A stretch of 64,000 nucleotides of DNA from Bipolaris cookei (taxonomy: Eukaryota; Ascomycota; Dothideomycetes; Pleosporales; Pleosporaceae), in NCBI GenBank assembly GCA_002286855.1, contig NRSV01000070.1, positions 62,001 to 126,000 on the forward strand. Reading direction: 5' to 3'. Every line of letters begins with the position of its first letter. Position 1 is the stretch's first letter. The notes beneath the pieces are model-generated. The model was given only the letters and a program-made list of their open reading frames with translations, ran no database searches and had not been told where the DNA came from. A program made the translations under genes and the position numbers. This document shows, piece after piece, positions 46,027 to 56,847 of the stretch.

Positions 46027-47047
46027 CACTAGGGGATAAAATCAGGCAGGCCAGGGGTTGCAGACTGCAAAACGAGCACTGGCCACGGGGATCCATGAAT
46101 ACGGACAGGCTGGATGACGGCCATTTGCACGAGTGCAGGTGGGAGCAGCTGCGCGTGTGTGTGTGCATGTGGGAGCAGAGTGCCGTCCGTCAGTCCGTTA
46201 GTCCGTCAGATTGCCTCCAGCCAGTCGGACGAGGGTGCAACGAGCCGGCAGTTTGACGGGAAGCAAACGGTCGAATCTGGGACTGGGGAATGCTGGAGAG
46301 GTTCGGGAGATGTACACAAAAGGCCCCACTGGATGGTGTCTGCGATGGGCAACATGGCATGACGTCGCAGAGCAAAAGTTTGGGATCGAGAGATCGAGAA
46401 GACACAGGCACGGCCAACCTCCCGCTAGCCGCCCGCCCGCCAATCACACGCCCTCCCCTCGTGTGCGCCCCGCTGTTCCCGCACACCACCATTCACTTGC
46501 TCTCACCACCTGGCCGAGGGTGATACGCCGCCGTCGTCCACGCCGTCCTGCGTTTAGAGTAGTCGGCCTGGTGCTGCAGCTTGGTTGCTGCGTCATCGGG
46601 CAGTAACCGTCGAGCATGTCTGCGTGGCCTCTCCTGGTATGTCGTGGTATGTTGTGGCCAGCCCGGCCAGCCCAGCCTGCCCCGTCCGCGGACGTGAGGT
46701 GCCTGGCCGGCTGCATACGCATACATCACACATTCTCGACTGTGAACATCATGTTTACATGGGCCAACCATGCTGACACGACAAAGATGTTGCATCATGC
46801 TCTGTGCCGAATGGGAAGACGAGGGACCGCCCTGGTCTTGTGCAACCATATGCCTCAAGCGCCGTTTGCCTATAGCCCGCCCTCTGCCTGTGCCGTGACA
46901 TGTGCCTCTCCCTCTGCTTCTGCCTCTCCCTCTCCTCTCCCTCTCCCCTCCCTCCTACTATCTCCCACATACGCTTACAACATCCCAAGCACCCGTTTCT
47001 CTCGTCATATCCGCACTAGCAGCCCGAACCAGCCCACCCGCTCCAGC
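45843..47047. other. Intergenic with CA microsatellite
   Basis: About 1.2 kb upstream of the tetraspanin-like gene. It contains the CA repeat and pyrimidine-rich sequence (CTCTCCCTCTCCTCTCCCTC near 46925) that fits a promoter or leader. No gene is seen. Confidence 0.5.
45982..46025 (+). repeat. (CA)n microsatellite
   Basis: An uninterrupted run of 22 CA units in intergenic sequence. It is a candidate for length variation. Confidence 0.95.
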
Positions 47048-48160
47048 ATGGCATACACCAAGAAGCAAATCGTCACATGCCTAAGTGTGCTGGTAAGCCG
47101 GCCCAGACTGCCACTAAGACCCCACCCACGTGTTGTTTGCACCCTGCTAATCATATGCCCCGCAGTATCTCGTTATTGCGACTACGCTTGCTGGGTATGT
47201 ATCAGTCTGCACTCTCAATCCCTCGCCAGCCAGCCATGCTAGCCCACTTAGCGCTAACACTCTCAGCTACGCTGCCTCCCGCGCGAACGCCCGTTCCGTT
47301 CCCATCGCAAAGACGCTGACCGGCTTCACCACGGCGCTTCCCATTGTTTCTGGCCTGCTCCTTGAACTGGGCTATGACCTGACCCGTCGCCGCGAGCGCC
47401 ACCACCGACTGGGCCGTGGCGACAACCAGCGGCCCCCGCTCGTCATCATCGCCAACACGCTCATCTTCATCTACTCGACTGTCATAGTCACCCTGTCAGG
47501 CACCCATGTCGCTCCTGCCTCCAGCCTAGACTGCAGTCTGCGAGAGCGCTGGCAGACGCTGTTCAGGCAGAAGGACGCAACCGCCATTCGACAGATCCAG
47601 GATGCTTTTAGTTGCTGCGGCCTGGTAAACTCACGTGACATGGCTTGGCCCTTTCCAGACCGCACCCATGATTCGCGTGCATGTGAAGCCACGTACCATG
47701 GTAGAGCCAGCGGATGCCTGGTGGCGTGGAAAGCTGAGGAGCAAAAGGTTGCCGGCTTACTCATGACTGTTGTTGGCATGGTCTTTCTCTGGCAGGTTCG
47801 TGGCACCAAAAGAGAATTTTCACATGAGGGGCTGCATGTGCTGACACTGCCCTGCAGTTTGCCATTATCGCCATACCTACCCAAAAGGGCTCATGGCTTC
47901 ACAAAGTTGTCCCAGACCGCCTTTCTCGCGTGCTTGCTGGCGACGAAGGCGGTGATGCTGACTCCCGACGTGCTATTGACTATGTTCCTGGCTACAACCG
48001 CTACTCGGATCGCATCGAGGAAGATGCTGAAGATGATGATGAACAGGCTCCTGGACGTGCCATTGAAGACGGTATTCCTCACACTGACCACCTTTTTCCC
48101 GCACAGATTGGACGTGACAGGCAGCCGTCTGTGGAGAATGAGTGGTCGAGGGGAGCGTGA
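47048..48160 (+). CDS. Tsp3-like tetraspanin
   Basis: Four exons (47048-47092, 47166-47194, 47267-47795, 47858-48160) give 301 residues. The N-terminal helix is built from exons 1-2 (KKQIVTCLSVL, then YLVIATTLAGYAASRANAR). LTGFTTALPIVSGLLLELGY and PLVIIANTLIFIYSTVIVTL are further helices. The large extracellular loop has DAFSCCGLVNSRDMAWPFPD with the CCG motif that defines tetraspanins, plus later Cys residues (RACEATYHG and SGCLVAW). LLMTVVGMVFLWQFAIIAIP is the last helix, split by an intron after FLWQ. The tail of about 80 residues is acidic. Tetraspanins organise membrane microdomains; the Pls1 and Tsp2 classes affect infection structures in some plant pathogens, but the role of Tsp3-type proteins is unclear. 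The exon-1 and exon-2 sizes are my prediction. Confidence 0.82.
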
Positions 48161-48682
48161 AATATCCTAATGTTCGGACATGTCAAAAAGCCTTTTTTAC
48201 TCGGATCTCGTTTCTTGAAATCGATGCTAGGTAATGGCTATATGCGATAGCTTCTCCCTAGTGATTCACTCTAACCAGTAGTAAATACTCATATTTTCGT
48301 AAAGCACCATCCTGTGAGTTGGATTCACCCATTAAAACTGCTATACAGGCCATCATCTCCCACTAACAACACCGACATATGTTGCAGGCATGATGAATTC
48401 ACAATGTTTCCACAGCCATCTCAGATCCAACCCTACCACCGTGCATTTCACAGTACAAATACAACAGTCGCTGCCAATACACGACACTCCAGACATCATC
48501 AACACATAGTACTCATGAAAACGTATATATAAATCAACCCTCTTCTCCTATTCACTCTTATATCCACTCAACCCACACAAACCTACAACTACTAACCTAA
48601 CCTACACCTATTAACTCAACCTACAACCACTAACCCAACCCACACCTACCTCCCATCACAACTCCAATCGAAACACCCCACC
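48161..48682. other. Intergenic with degenerate CCTACAACCACTAAC repeat
   Basis: About 0.5 kb downstream of the tetraspanin-like gene. A loose repeat of ACCTACAACNACTAACCTAAC occurs near 48580-48660. Nothing else is recognisable. Confidence 0.45.
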
Positions 48683-49030
48683 ATGTCTTCCTCCACCTGC
48701 CACTTCCCCTCCCCATCCCCCCCCCCCACCATCACCACCACTCAACCTTCCCCCCGCGCCATCTCTACAAACACATTCGACTCCTTCCTCCCCGCCACCC
48801 ACCTCTCCACCATGACGGAGCTAGCCGCCACCAATCAGGCCAAGAAAGACAAGCGGAATCCCGTCCTTGTGCTGAAAAAGAGCAGCAAGCGCGCGGGTAC
48901 CCTAATGAAGATGAAGATGAAGACTATGACCAACACCAAGACGAAGAAGGAGGTTGAGGAGGAGTTGGGACTTTTGGAGGAGGAAGATGGGGTGAAGGTT
49001 GTTGAGTATTCCAAGGTGGAGAAGAAGTAG
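48683..49030 (+). CDS. Small hypothetical protein, Ser/Pro then Lys/Glu-rich
   Basis: An open frame of 115 codons starting in a fair context (CACCATGTC). The N-terminal third is Ser/Thr/Pro-rich; the C-terminus is Lys- and Glu-rich (TKKEVEEELGLLEEEDG). No family is recognised and there is no signal peptide. It may be chance, and the composition is low-complexity. It ends 164 nt before the transposon. Confidence 0.35.
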   Translation: MSSSTCHFPSPSPPPTITTTQPSPRAISTNTFDSFLPATHLSTMTELAATNQAKKDKRNPVLVLKKSSKRAGTLMKMKMKTMTNTKTKKEVEEELGLLEEEDGVKVVEYSKVEKK

Positions 49031-49193
49031 GATTTGCAGTATGTCTTTATGGTAAGTTATTTATTCACAATTATTACCAACTTGAGATATTCATGTAGTA
49101 AAAATAAAGATACTGCTTCATCATACGTAATTGATTGTTTTCTAATTTTTACAAAATAACACGTCACTTTTTTTTTCTTTTGTAAATCATCTA

Positions 49194-50604
49194 ACGTGAG
49201 TGTATAGCTCGATTGTCACTCTGCCAGGACCCCATCAACTTCTACCACAACACCACTATTAGATGTGATGCCTCCACACAATAACTTGAAAAACTCCTTC
49301 AAAAAAGCCGCAAATTTAACCTGCACTTCAGGCTATCCAAAAAGACACAACATTATCACTTAGAAATGCTGCCAAATTCTATAATATTTCCCACACAAAT
49401 TCTTAGTAATCGACGTGCTGGAATATCTTCTAGACAAGATTCTTCACCCAAATCAATGAAGCTTCTTGTGAAAGAAGAGGATGTTATTGTCAACTATATA
49501 CTCGAACTTGACGCGCAAGGATTTCCACTGAGCCTCCCTGCTATCAAAGATCTAGCTGATTCTTTGCTGATTGCCCGCCACTGCGAGTCTGTTAGCTCAA
49601 ACTGGCCTAGAGTATTCAAAAAGCGTCGTCCAGAGCTCAAAATAAAGTCCAATCGAAAGTACGACTACAGGAGAGGCCCTCTGTAAAGAACCTGAGCTTG
49701 TTCAGGGCTGGTTCCGCCTAGTACAGAATACCAAAGCCAAGTATGGGATCCAGGACGACGACATGTACAATTTTGACGAGACGGGCTTCATGATGGGCAT
49801 GCACAACTCGTCAGCAGTAGTCACGGCCTCTGACTGTCGATCAAAGCCAAAATCTCTGTAGCAGGGCAACCGGGAGTGGGTTACTAGCGTGGTTTGTGCC
49901 AGCGCAGCTGGTTGGGCGATCCCACCTTTGATCATCTTTCAAGGCAAGTACCACCTCTCTGCCTGGTACAAGGAGGAGAGCCTGCCTCGGGATTGGGTTA
50001 TTGCAGTCTCTGAGAATGGTTGGACAAGAAAAAAAAATGAGCTTGTTACGAAGTGGCTGGAGCACTTTGACAAGCATTCAAAAGAACGCACTATTGGAGC
50101 CCATCGTCTGCTCATTCTTGATGGTCATGAGAACCACAACTCTATTAGGTTCCAGCAATACTGCAAGGAGGCAAATACTATTACCCTATGCATGGCTCCG
50201 CACTCTTACCATCTACTACAGCCACTTTATGTGGGCTACTTCTCGCCTTTGAAGAGGGCATATGGGCGCCAACACCACCTGCTGCAGAAGATCTGCCCTG
50301 GCTGTCGCAAACCCCAGAAAATACCTTAGAAATATGGTTGCAATCGACGCTGGTGAAGTAGAGGATACAGAGGCATATAGATAGTTCACCAACAAGTATG
50401 GTAGTTGCTCTTGAAAAGCTGGCTAAAGGCGCTGCGATTATGGTGCGCAAGTTGGTGTTGTCGCAAAAACGCAACGCTAAGCTTGAACAAACTAAACTTA
50501 CTTTTGTTGTTGCGTTGTAATACTTATGTAATGGTCGTTAAGTTGATGGAGTCTTGGCGGAGTGGCAATCTCACTATACTGGCAATCTTGCTATACACTC
50601 ACGT
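49194..50604 (+). mobile_element. Fot1/pogo-like Tc1-mariner element, inactive
   Basis: The 1411-bp element has 15-bp perfect terminal inverted repeats (ACGTGAGTGTATAGC at 49194 and its complement ending at 50604). A TA lies at each end (49192-49193 and 50605-50606), the usual target duplication. Subterminal CATCAACTT also recurs in inverse orientation (about 49233-49241 and 50540-50548). The interior encodes a CENP-B/HTH-like piece (49366-49686), then a DDE domain with YNFDETGF and LLILDGHENH, the first two catalytic Asp. The third is lost: LLQPLYVGYFSPLKRAYG has Tyr where active members have Asp. Breaks are a stop at 49684 with a frame change, a TAG at 49859 (CAG-to-TAG type) and a TAG at 50327. 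It cannot move by itself. It sits between the tetraspanin and phosphate transporter genes. Confidence 0.9.
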
Positions 50605-50826
50605 TACTCGTTTCCTTGTAGTTCCATCTAACATAGCCCAGCCAGACACCCACCCCCACCTTTTTTCGAAAAGAATACAGTAGCGCAAATATATCCTTCG
50701 ATATCTGAAAAAAAAATTGCATAGCCAAGCGAAGCACAAACGCCACACGCTCAAGATGCTCTGAAATAACGTATCCCTTCCAAAAGCAGAAAACAAAGAA
50801 ACGGCGGGGCCATCTCGATAGCCCAT

Positions 50827-53589
50827 TTAAAATCCCACGGCAAGCATAAGACCATAGCCCACCGTGACAATCACAACAAAAGTCATAATGGAAGCAGGCA
50901 CACCGCGAGTCAAAAAGTGCTTGACGGCGAGATACCGCTGGCCCGTCCGTGAGTCTTCCATCATAATAGCAGCTATTCCACTCGTCAGTATTTGATCCAA
51001 TAAAAAATGCCTAAGACGCCAAAATCTCAACTTACTCATATTCGGGAACCCGCTGGTAGGAAGTCCCATAGCTCCACTCGCCATCAACACAGCACCCATG
51101 ACCAGTAGATTCGGGTGTGGCTCAGCCATTTGCTGTCCTACCTGCTGCACCAGCGGCAACACAATAAGCGCTGCGACGGTATGACTGATAAACGTCGCCA
51201 CAACCAAGATTAAAGCGCAGAAAACAACAAGGACGCCGTACAAACTCATGCCATCGACACCAGCGGTAATAGACTCTGCAATTGTGTGCAGGAGACCAGA
51301 CGAATTGACTGCTTTACCAAGTGACAGACCTCCCGCGGCAAGAATGATTATAGTCCAAAGGAAATTATTGAAGTCTTCCTTGGTGAGAATTCCCGTGCCG
51401 AAGAAGAGCACAATGGGGATAATGGCTACGACGCCCATGTCGCCAAATATAAATTCGAGCTGGTGGCTCACACACCAGAGCGCAATCGTTACAATGGTGA
51501 CGATGCTGATGAAGTATTGTACACCGGTAAACTTATCCTTGAGCGGTCGGATAGGCACAATGCTGGTGCCCCGTCCGGGCTGGAAGGTGACGAGAAGAAG
51601 CACCCAGATTAGCAAGATGGAGATGATGCATACGGGAAGGGCTACGAAGAACCAGACGCCCCAAGAGGGTTCGGGCTGCATGTTCTGGAGCGCAATCAGA
51701 TTCTGTGGTGAGGCAATGGGAGATGCAGCTCCACCAATGTTAGATGAGAGTGCAATTCCCATTAGCAGCGCTTTGGTCATGTCGGAGTCGGCAGGAAGAT
51801 TGCGCAGAATCGGCTTGTGAATGTTAGCTTAGCATAAGCAAGACTCTGCCTGAGGGACATACCTGGATAATGGAGAAGCACAGTACAGGTGCTGCTACAT
51901 TACTGATCCACATGCTGGCAAACATAGCAACAAACATGTTGACTAGCAAAACCGTTCTTGGTTTGGTGCCTGCCTTGCTAAGCACAAGAGTGGCCATCAT
52001 CTTGGCAATGTTGTACTTTGAAAGCGCAGCAGCAATAGTAAAACCACCCAGCAGCAGCATAATGACTGGCGTCCACATAGCGGAAAAGACATATGAAGCA
52101 GCCTGCTTGGAGTCGAGTCGGCGATGGGGCTCGACATCGCTTCGAACAACGTTGAGGGTGACGGCCAGGAATGGCACTAGAAGCGATGTGACAAACAATG
52201 GAATCGCCTATTCTCGTTAGCGTGAATGTGCTTAGTCTAGACTCGGTTCAACATACCTCCGTCGCCCAGAGCAAACTAACAAAGACAACCATAGCCAGGC
52301 AATTCTGCTGCTCAGGCTTTTCCATGATTGGCACTACCAGCAGTATCACGAAAATGGCAATGCAAGTAAGAAGCATCCAGAAAGGCTTGCTAATAAGCCA
52401 TTGGGGACATCTATATCTCCCAATTGGCGTGTCCACCTCCTTCATGTCTAATTCGTCGTCGTCGCCCTGCCGCCGCACTCTGCCGCCAGTGGTTTCGCGA
52501 CCCAGCAAGGTCTGGGTAATGCCAATGTTGGCTGCCTGCGCCTTGCGCTCAATGCCAATCATTTCCCTCCACACCGTATTTCGCTCCCAAACAACGTGCT
52601 CTCGGAGATGTAGTCTTAGCTCGCGCTTGGCCTCTACTATGTCGCCCTTTGTACCGATCTTGGCATACGCTGCTTCTATGCGCTCGAGATTGCGTGACAG
52701 TTCGTCCATGGTGCTTTGCTGGAAGGGATAGGCGGGGTAAACGTATTTGGTTAGGTAGGTCTTTTTGAGCTTTCGGTCCAAGATCTTGTCGTACTTTTTC
52801 AAAACCTTTTCAAAACCCGTCTTGTTGAGCTGGATAAAGGACCGCAGCTCGCATAGCAAAACGTATACGCTGACAGTGCGCTTCTTCAATGACACACCCT
52901 CATCGTACAATGCGGAAAAGGCCATGTCGTGGTAGTCTTCGAACGCGACGCTGTTCAACCGTCTCGAGGAAGCGTGCGAAGCCGCCATGTCCTCCTCGTT
53001 GGTCCGTCGGCGTCGGCGCTGACCATCTGGGCTCTTCTTACGCAGCCGCGATGTCTCGTCCATTTCGTCGTCCGAGTCGTCGTCGGGGCCGTGGTCTGTC
53101 GAGTGACCACTTGTGCCACTCATTGTGCGTGGGCGCTGGAATCCAATGGACTTGAAAATGCTACCACTGCGCATCTTCTTGCCTGGCGGAGCATTCTCAT
53201 TCTCCTCGTTGTACTCGGTCTGGTGGTGTTCAAACGACTCCTCGTCCTTGAGCAATGCACTCATTTCTTCGTAAATTTCGTTTTCCTTGAGCTTGTAAAA
53301 GGATGTGACACGCTCGAGTTCGACGTCAAGGGCGTTGGTAAAGACCTTGTCGGGGTCGGCGGCGTCCCCGTTCAGCAGGGGTGACGACTCGGCGTCGATG
53401 TGTGCATTCCTCTGGTTGATCTGGGTCTCGAGGCTGTATATCCTATGGGCAAGCGCCTGTCAGCCTGGTTGCTTGCGGCATGTTGGTATTGCAGGCCGGA
53501 ACGTACTGCTTCTTGAGGTTGCTGTATGCAATGTAGTGGTTGCTCCAGTCGGGCACTGCATTAAACTGCAGGCTGTGCGAGAACTTCAT
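50827..53589 (-). CDS. SPX-domain low-affinity phosphate transporter (PHO87/90/91 type)
   Basis: Five exons (53507-53589, 52257-53442, 51863-52207, 51036-51813, 50827-50972) give 845 residues. The N-terminus MKFSHSLQFNAVPDWSNHYI begins an SPX domain that extends to about residue 310, with an acidic and basic low-complexity insert in the middle (DDDSDDEMDETS). SPX domains sense inositol pyrophosphates. The transport domain follows: KPFWMLLTCIAIFVILLVVP, LLWATEAIPLFVTSLLVPFL, NVAAPVLCFSIIQPILRN, GIALSSNIGGAASPIASPQN and TSGFPNMTAIMMED. It belongs to the divalent-anion/Na+ symporter (DASS) group, as yeast Pho87, Pho90 and Pho91. Pho87/90 are plasma-membrane and Pho91 is vacuolar; which one this is cannot be decided here. 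The upstream region includes a short Pro-rich out-of-frame stretch that is not part of the protein. Confidence 0.92.
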
Positions 53590-54391
53590 GTCGTCGGCCT
53601 CGCGAAGCTGCTCGAGCTTCTGGCGCCGCTTTTGCTTTCTCTTGGTGTCGCGGTGCGGCCGGGACTGGAGGGGTCGGGTAGGGGCTGCGAGGTCCTGAAG
53701 CTCAAAGGCCTGGTCGAGCGCACCGTCACGGAATGGGGAGGGAAGGGCGTCCACGGTGGGCGGGTTGTTGTGGAGGCTAGGGCAGCAAGCGGGCTAATGG
53801 GGCAGCGAATACAAGTAGGCGACCATGTGATGTGGGCTGTGGCATCTGGAACACGGCATGGATGAGGTTGCTCGGGGGGATTTGGAAGTGGGTGCGTTGT
53901 CGTCACCGCGAACTGTGAGGCGGCCAAGCAGGGCCATGTGGGCCTTCGATTGGTCCCCCTTGACCCTCCACCGCCGCTGCCACACCCACACCGATGGGAT
54001 AGATGAGATGGGGGGTTGCTAGCAGTACCTATACATACACATGAATCGTCACGCGCCCTTACATCCCACATGGGGGTGGCTTTGGATGCGCATGTGTGCT
54101 ATGTAGGAACCCTCAGCCCTGTATCGGATCCAGCTAGCCAATGCCTGCGTTCACCTGCAGCATCCTTAGTCGCCGCCACCATCCGCACTCACTAATCAGA
54201 CGTCGAAACGTGACTTTGTGCCTACTGCTGATTAGATAACACTTGTCATCTCACGTGCCTACATCACACGCATATGTACATGCATATACATACAACTGCA
54301 CAACAAACTTGGACTTTACTTCATCCATATCTACATACATCCATACATTCATGTACATATCCTATGTCCTTCTTCACACCCATCTGACTAC
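53590..54391. other. Intergenic, promoter of the phosphate transporter gene
   Basis: About 0.8 kb between the TRP5 3' end and the transporter start. It contains C/T-rich sequence and runs of CATACATACAT. No gene is seen. Confidence 0.5.
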
Positions 54392-56847
54392 TTAGACTAG
54401 ATTCACTGTTAGCACAAGTCATCACAATACTACTATTCACGCTCAACTTACAACGGAGGTCCCAGCCAATCTTGGGTCCCAGCTTGGGCAGCTCTTCAGC
54501 AACGCTCTGCACGTCCTTATCGCCGCGTCCAGACACGCAAATGACAATGTCCTGGTCCTTGTTCATCGTCTTTGCCAGCTCAATCGCTCCGTAGATAGCA
54601 TGAGACGTCTCTAGCGCGGGGATAATGCCCTCCAGCTGCGACATGAGCCTGAAACCAATAAAAGCCTCAGCATCAGTGCATGCAATGAACTTTGCCCGGT
54701 CACTGTCCTTCCAGCTGGCCAGCTCGGGCCCAACTCCGGGATAATCGAGACCAGCAGATACAGAGTGTGTCTCACTGATCTGCCCGTCACTGTTCTGGAT
54801 AACGTAGGTTCGCACTCCGTGAAGAACACCCTTTGTTCCCGCAGAAAGCGTTGCGCTGTGTCGTTCCGTCTCAACACCATCTCCACCAGCTTCGACACCC
54901 AGCAGCTTGACAGAAAGGTCCTTGGAGAACGGGTAGAACATGCCTGCCGCATTACTTCCACCACCAACACACGCAACTACAGCGTCGGGAAGCTTGCCGC
55001 GCTTCGCCTGCATCTGCTCCTTGGTCTCGTTTCCAATAATCGACTGGAAAGTACGCACAATTGTCGGGAACGGGTGAGGTCCAATCGCAGATCCCACAAC
55101 GTAGTGCGTCGTGTCGAGATGAACAACCCAGGCACGCATGGCCTCGTTGACTGCGTCGCGGAGAGTCTGAGATCCGGCCTCGACGGCCACAACCTGCGCA
55201 CCAAGCAGCTTGATACGGAACACATTAAGAGCCTGACGCCTGACATCCTCAGCTCCCATGTAAATGGTACACTTCATGTTGAACTTGGCGCATACAGTCG
55301 CCGTTGCAACACCGTGCTGGCCAGCTCCCGTTTCTGCAATAATCTCAGTCTTTCCTAATCTCCTGGCAACCAGGACCTGGCCAAGTGCATTGTTGATCTT
55401 GTGACTTCCTGTGTGATTAAGGTCCTCTCGCTTCAGCCAGATGTTCGCTCCTCCAGCATGCTCAGTGAGGCGCTCAGCAAGATGCAAGTGTCCTGGTCTG
55501 CCCATCCATTCGTAGTACGAGCGGTATTCCTCCCAGAACTTGGGATCCTCAACCGCTGAATTAAAGCCTCCTTCAAGCTCCCGAAGACAGTCCATGAGCG
55601 ATTCAGGCACATACTGGCCTCCAAACTCGCCAAACCGTGCGGGGAACTTGTGCTTCTCTTTGAAGTCATCATCCCCGTTTGCGTCCTCAGTATTGAGCAT
55701 GTCCAACTGGTCAGCGAGGCCAGGTCCATCGGGTGTATCAGCATCAGTAATGACCTTGTCCACGTGAACACCAGTTGGTTCTTTGGCATCGTTCAAAGTC
55801 TCAATGATGCCAACCTCGCGTGTCGTCTCCCGGCTACTCTTTCCACAGATGCCATCGCAGTACTCTTGAACCGCCTTTGCGCCAGTGCCAGGTGCAGCCT
55901 TGAGCAGGGTGTGGATAATCTGGCTACCAATGACAACACCCTCAGCAATCTTGCCCACGCTCAAAAAGTGGTCGCGCGTGCTAACACCAAAACCAACAGC
56001 TGCCGGCACGTTTCCAGAGTACTTGTGCACGCGCTCGAGAAGTTGGGGAAGGGCGGCATTCATCGTTCCGGTAGCGCCAGTGACACCCATACGAGAGACG
56101 ACGTAGATGAAGGAATCGGCAATCTTGCAGAGTACACGCATACGGTGTTCCGAGGTAGCTGGTGCAATCAGAGGGACATAAGAGAGGCTACCCGTCATAA
56201 TCAGTTCCGTCTTCCGTGCAATTGACTGCCAAACTCACCCATAGCTGCGGCAGAAGTTCCTGAAGCGTAAAGCCTCCTCAGGTGGAAGATCTACCATGAT
56301 GAAGCCATTGGCACCAGCTTCCTTTGCATCCTGCAACATCTTCTCCTCGCCGTAGCTCAGCAGAGGGTTGTAGTATCCCATGAGCAGGACGGGTGCCTTG
56401 AGACCCCGCTTTCTCGCATCGCGGACCATTTGGAGGACATGTGAAATCGTGACGCCATTTTTTAGAGCTTGCTATAGACACAGAGTGTCAGGTGGGGTTG
56501 ATGCGGGGAGTGGCGAATTAAGTCAACGTACAGTGTTTGCTGTCTGAATGACTGGACCGTCTGCAATGGGATCGGTGAAAGGCATGCCGAGCTCAATGAT
56601 GTCTGGAAGCATTAATTGCTTGTCCTGTCATGTTGCGAGAGCGACTGCTTATGGTGCATACCTGAACCGCCCGCCTCCATAGCCAACATGATATCGGGTG
56701 TCTCTTCAGCAGTAGGGAAGCCTGCAGTCACATACGTGATGAGGGCAGACTATACATTGTTAATGGTCAATTATGCTCCAAATCGATACCAAAACGCACC
56801 CTGCCCTCCTTCTTGCATTGCGCAAACGTCTTCTTGATTCCGTCCAT
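54392..56847 (-). CDS. TRP5: Bifunctional tryptophan synthase
   Basis: Six exons (56800-56847, 56662-56749, 56532-56602, 56239-56471, 54452-56187, 54392-54396) give 726 residues, near the length of the Neurospora enzyme. The alpha part (about residues 1-260) has MDGIKKTFAQCKKEGR, YVTAGFPTAEE, and IIELGMPFTDPIADGP with the catalytic Glu and Asp. The beta part has FGEFGGQYVPESLMD, NHTGSHKINNALGQ with the PLP Lys, AETGAGQHGVATATV, and CVGGGSNAAGMFYPF with the PLP phosphate loop. It makes indole from indole-3-glycerol phosphate and joins it with serine to form tryptophan in the cytosol. The last exon carries only five coding bases: the final intron (54397-54451) splits the Phe codon so the protein ends WDLRF. 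A Met at 56198 looks like a start but lies inside an intron. Confidence 0.95.

Noticed and set aside
45310..46032. A 240-codon open frame on the plus strand
   Set aside because: It overlaps the minus-strand hypothetical gene at 45207-45842, reads the CA microsatellite as His-Thr repeats at its end, and has no family resemblance. It is a shadow.
54321..56198. Tryptophan synthase beginning at the Met near 56198 and ending with a 40-residue tail
   Set aside because: The Met lies in an intron and the tail is also intronic. The spliced gene begins at 56847 and ends with WDLRF at 54392.
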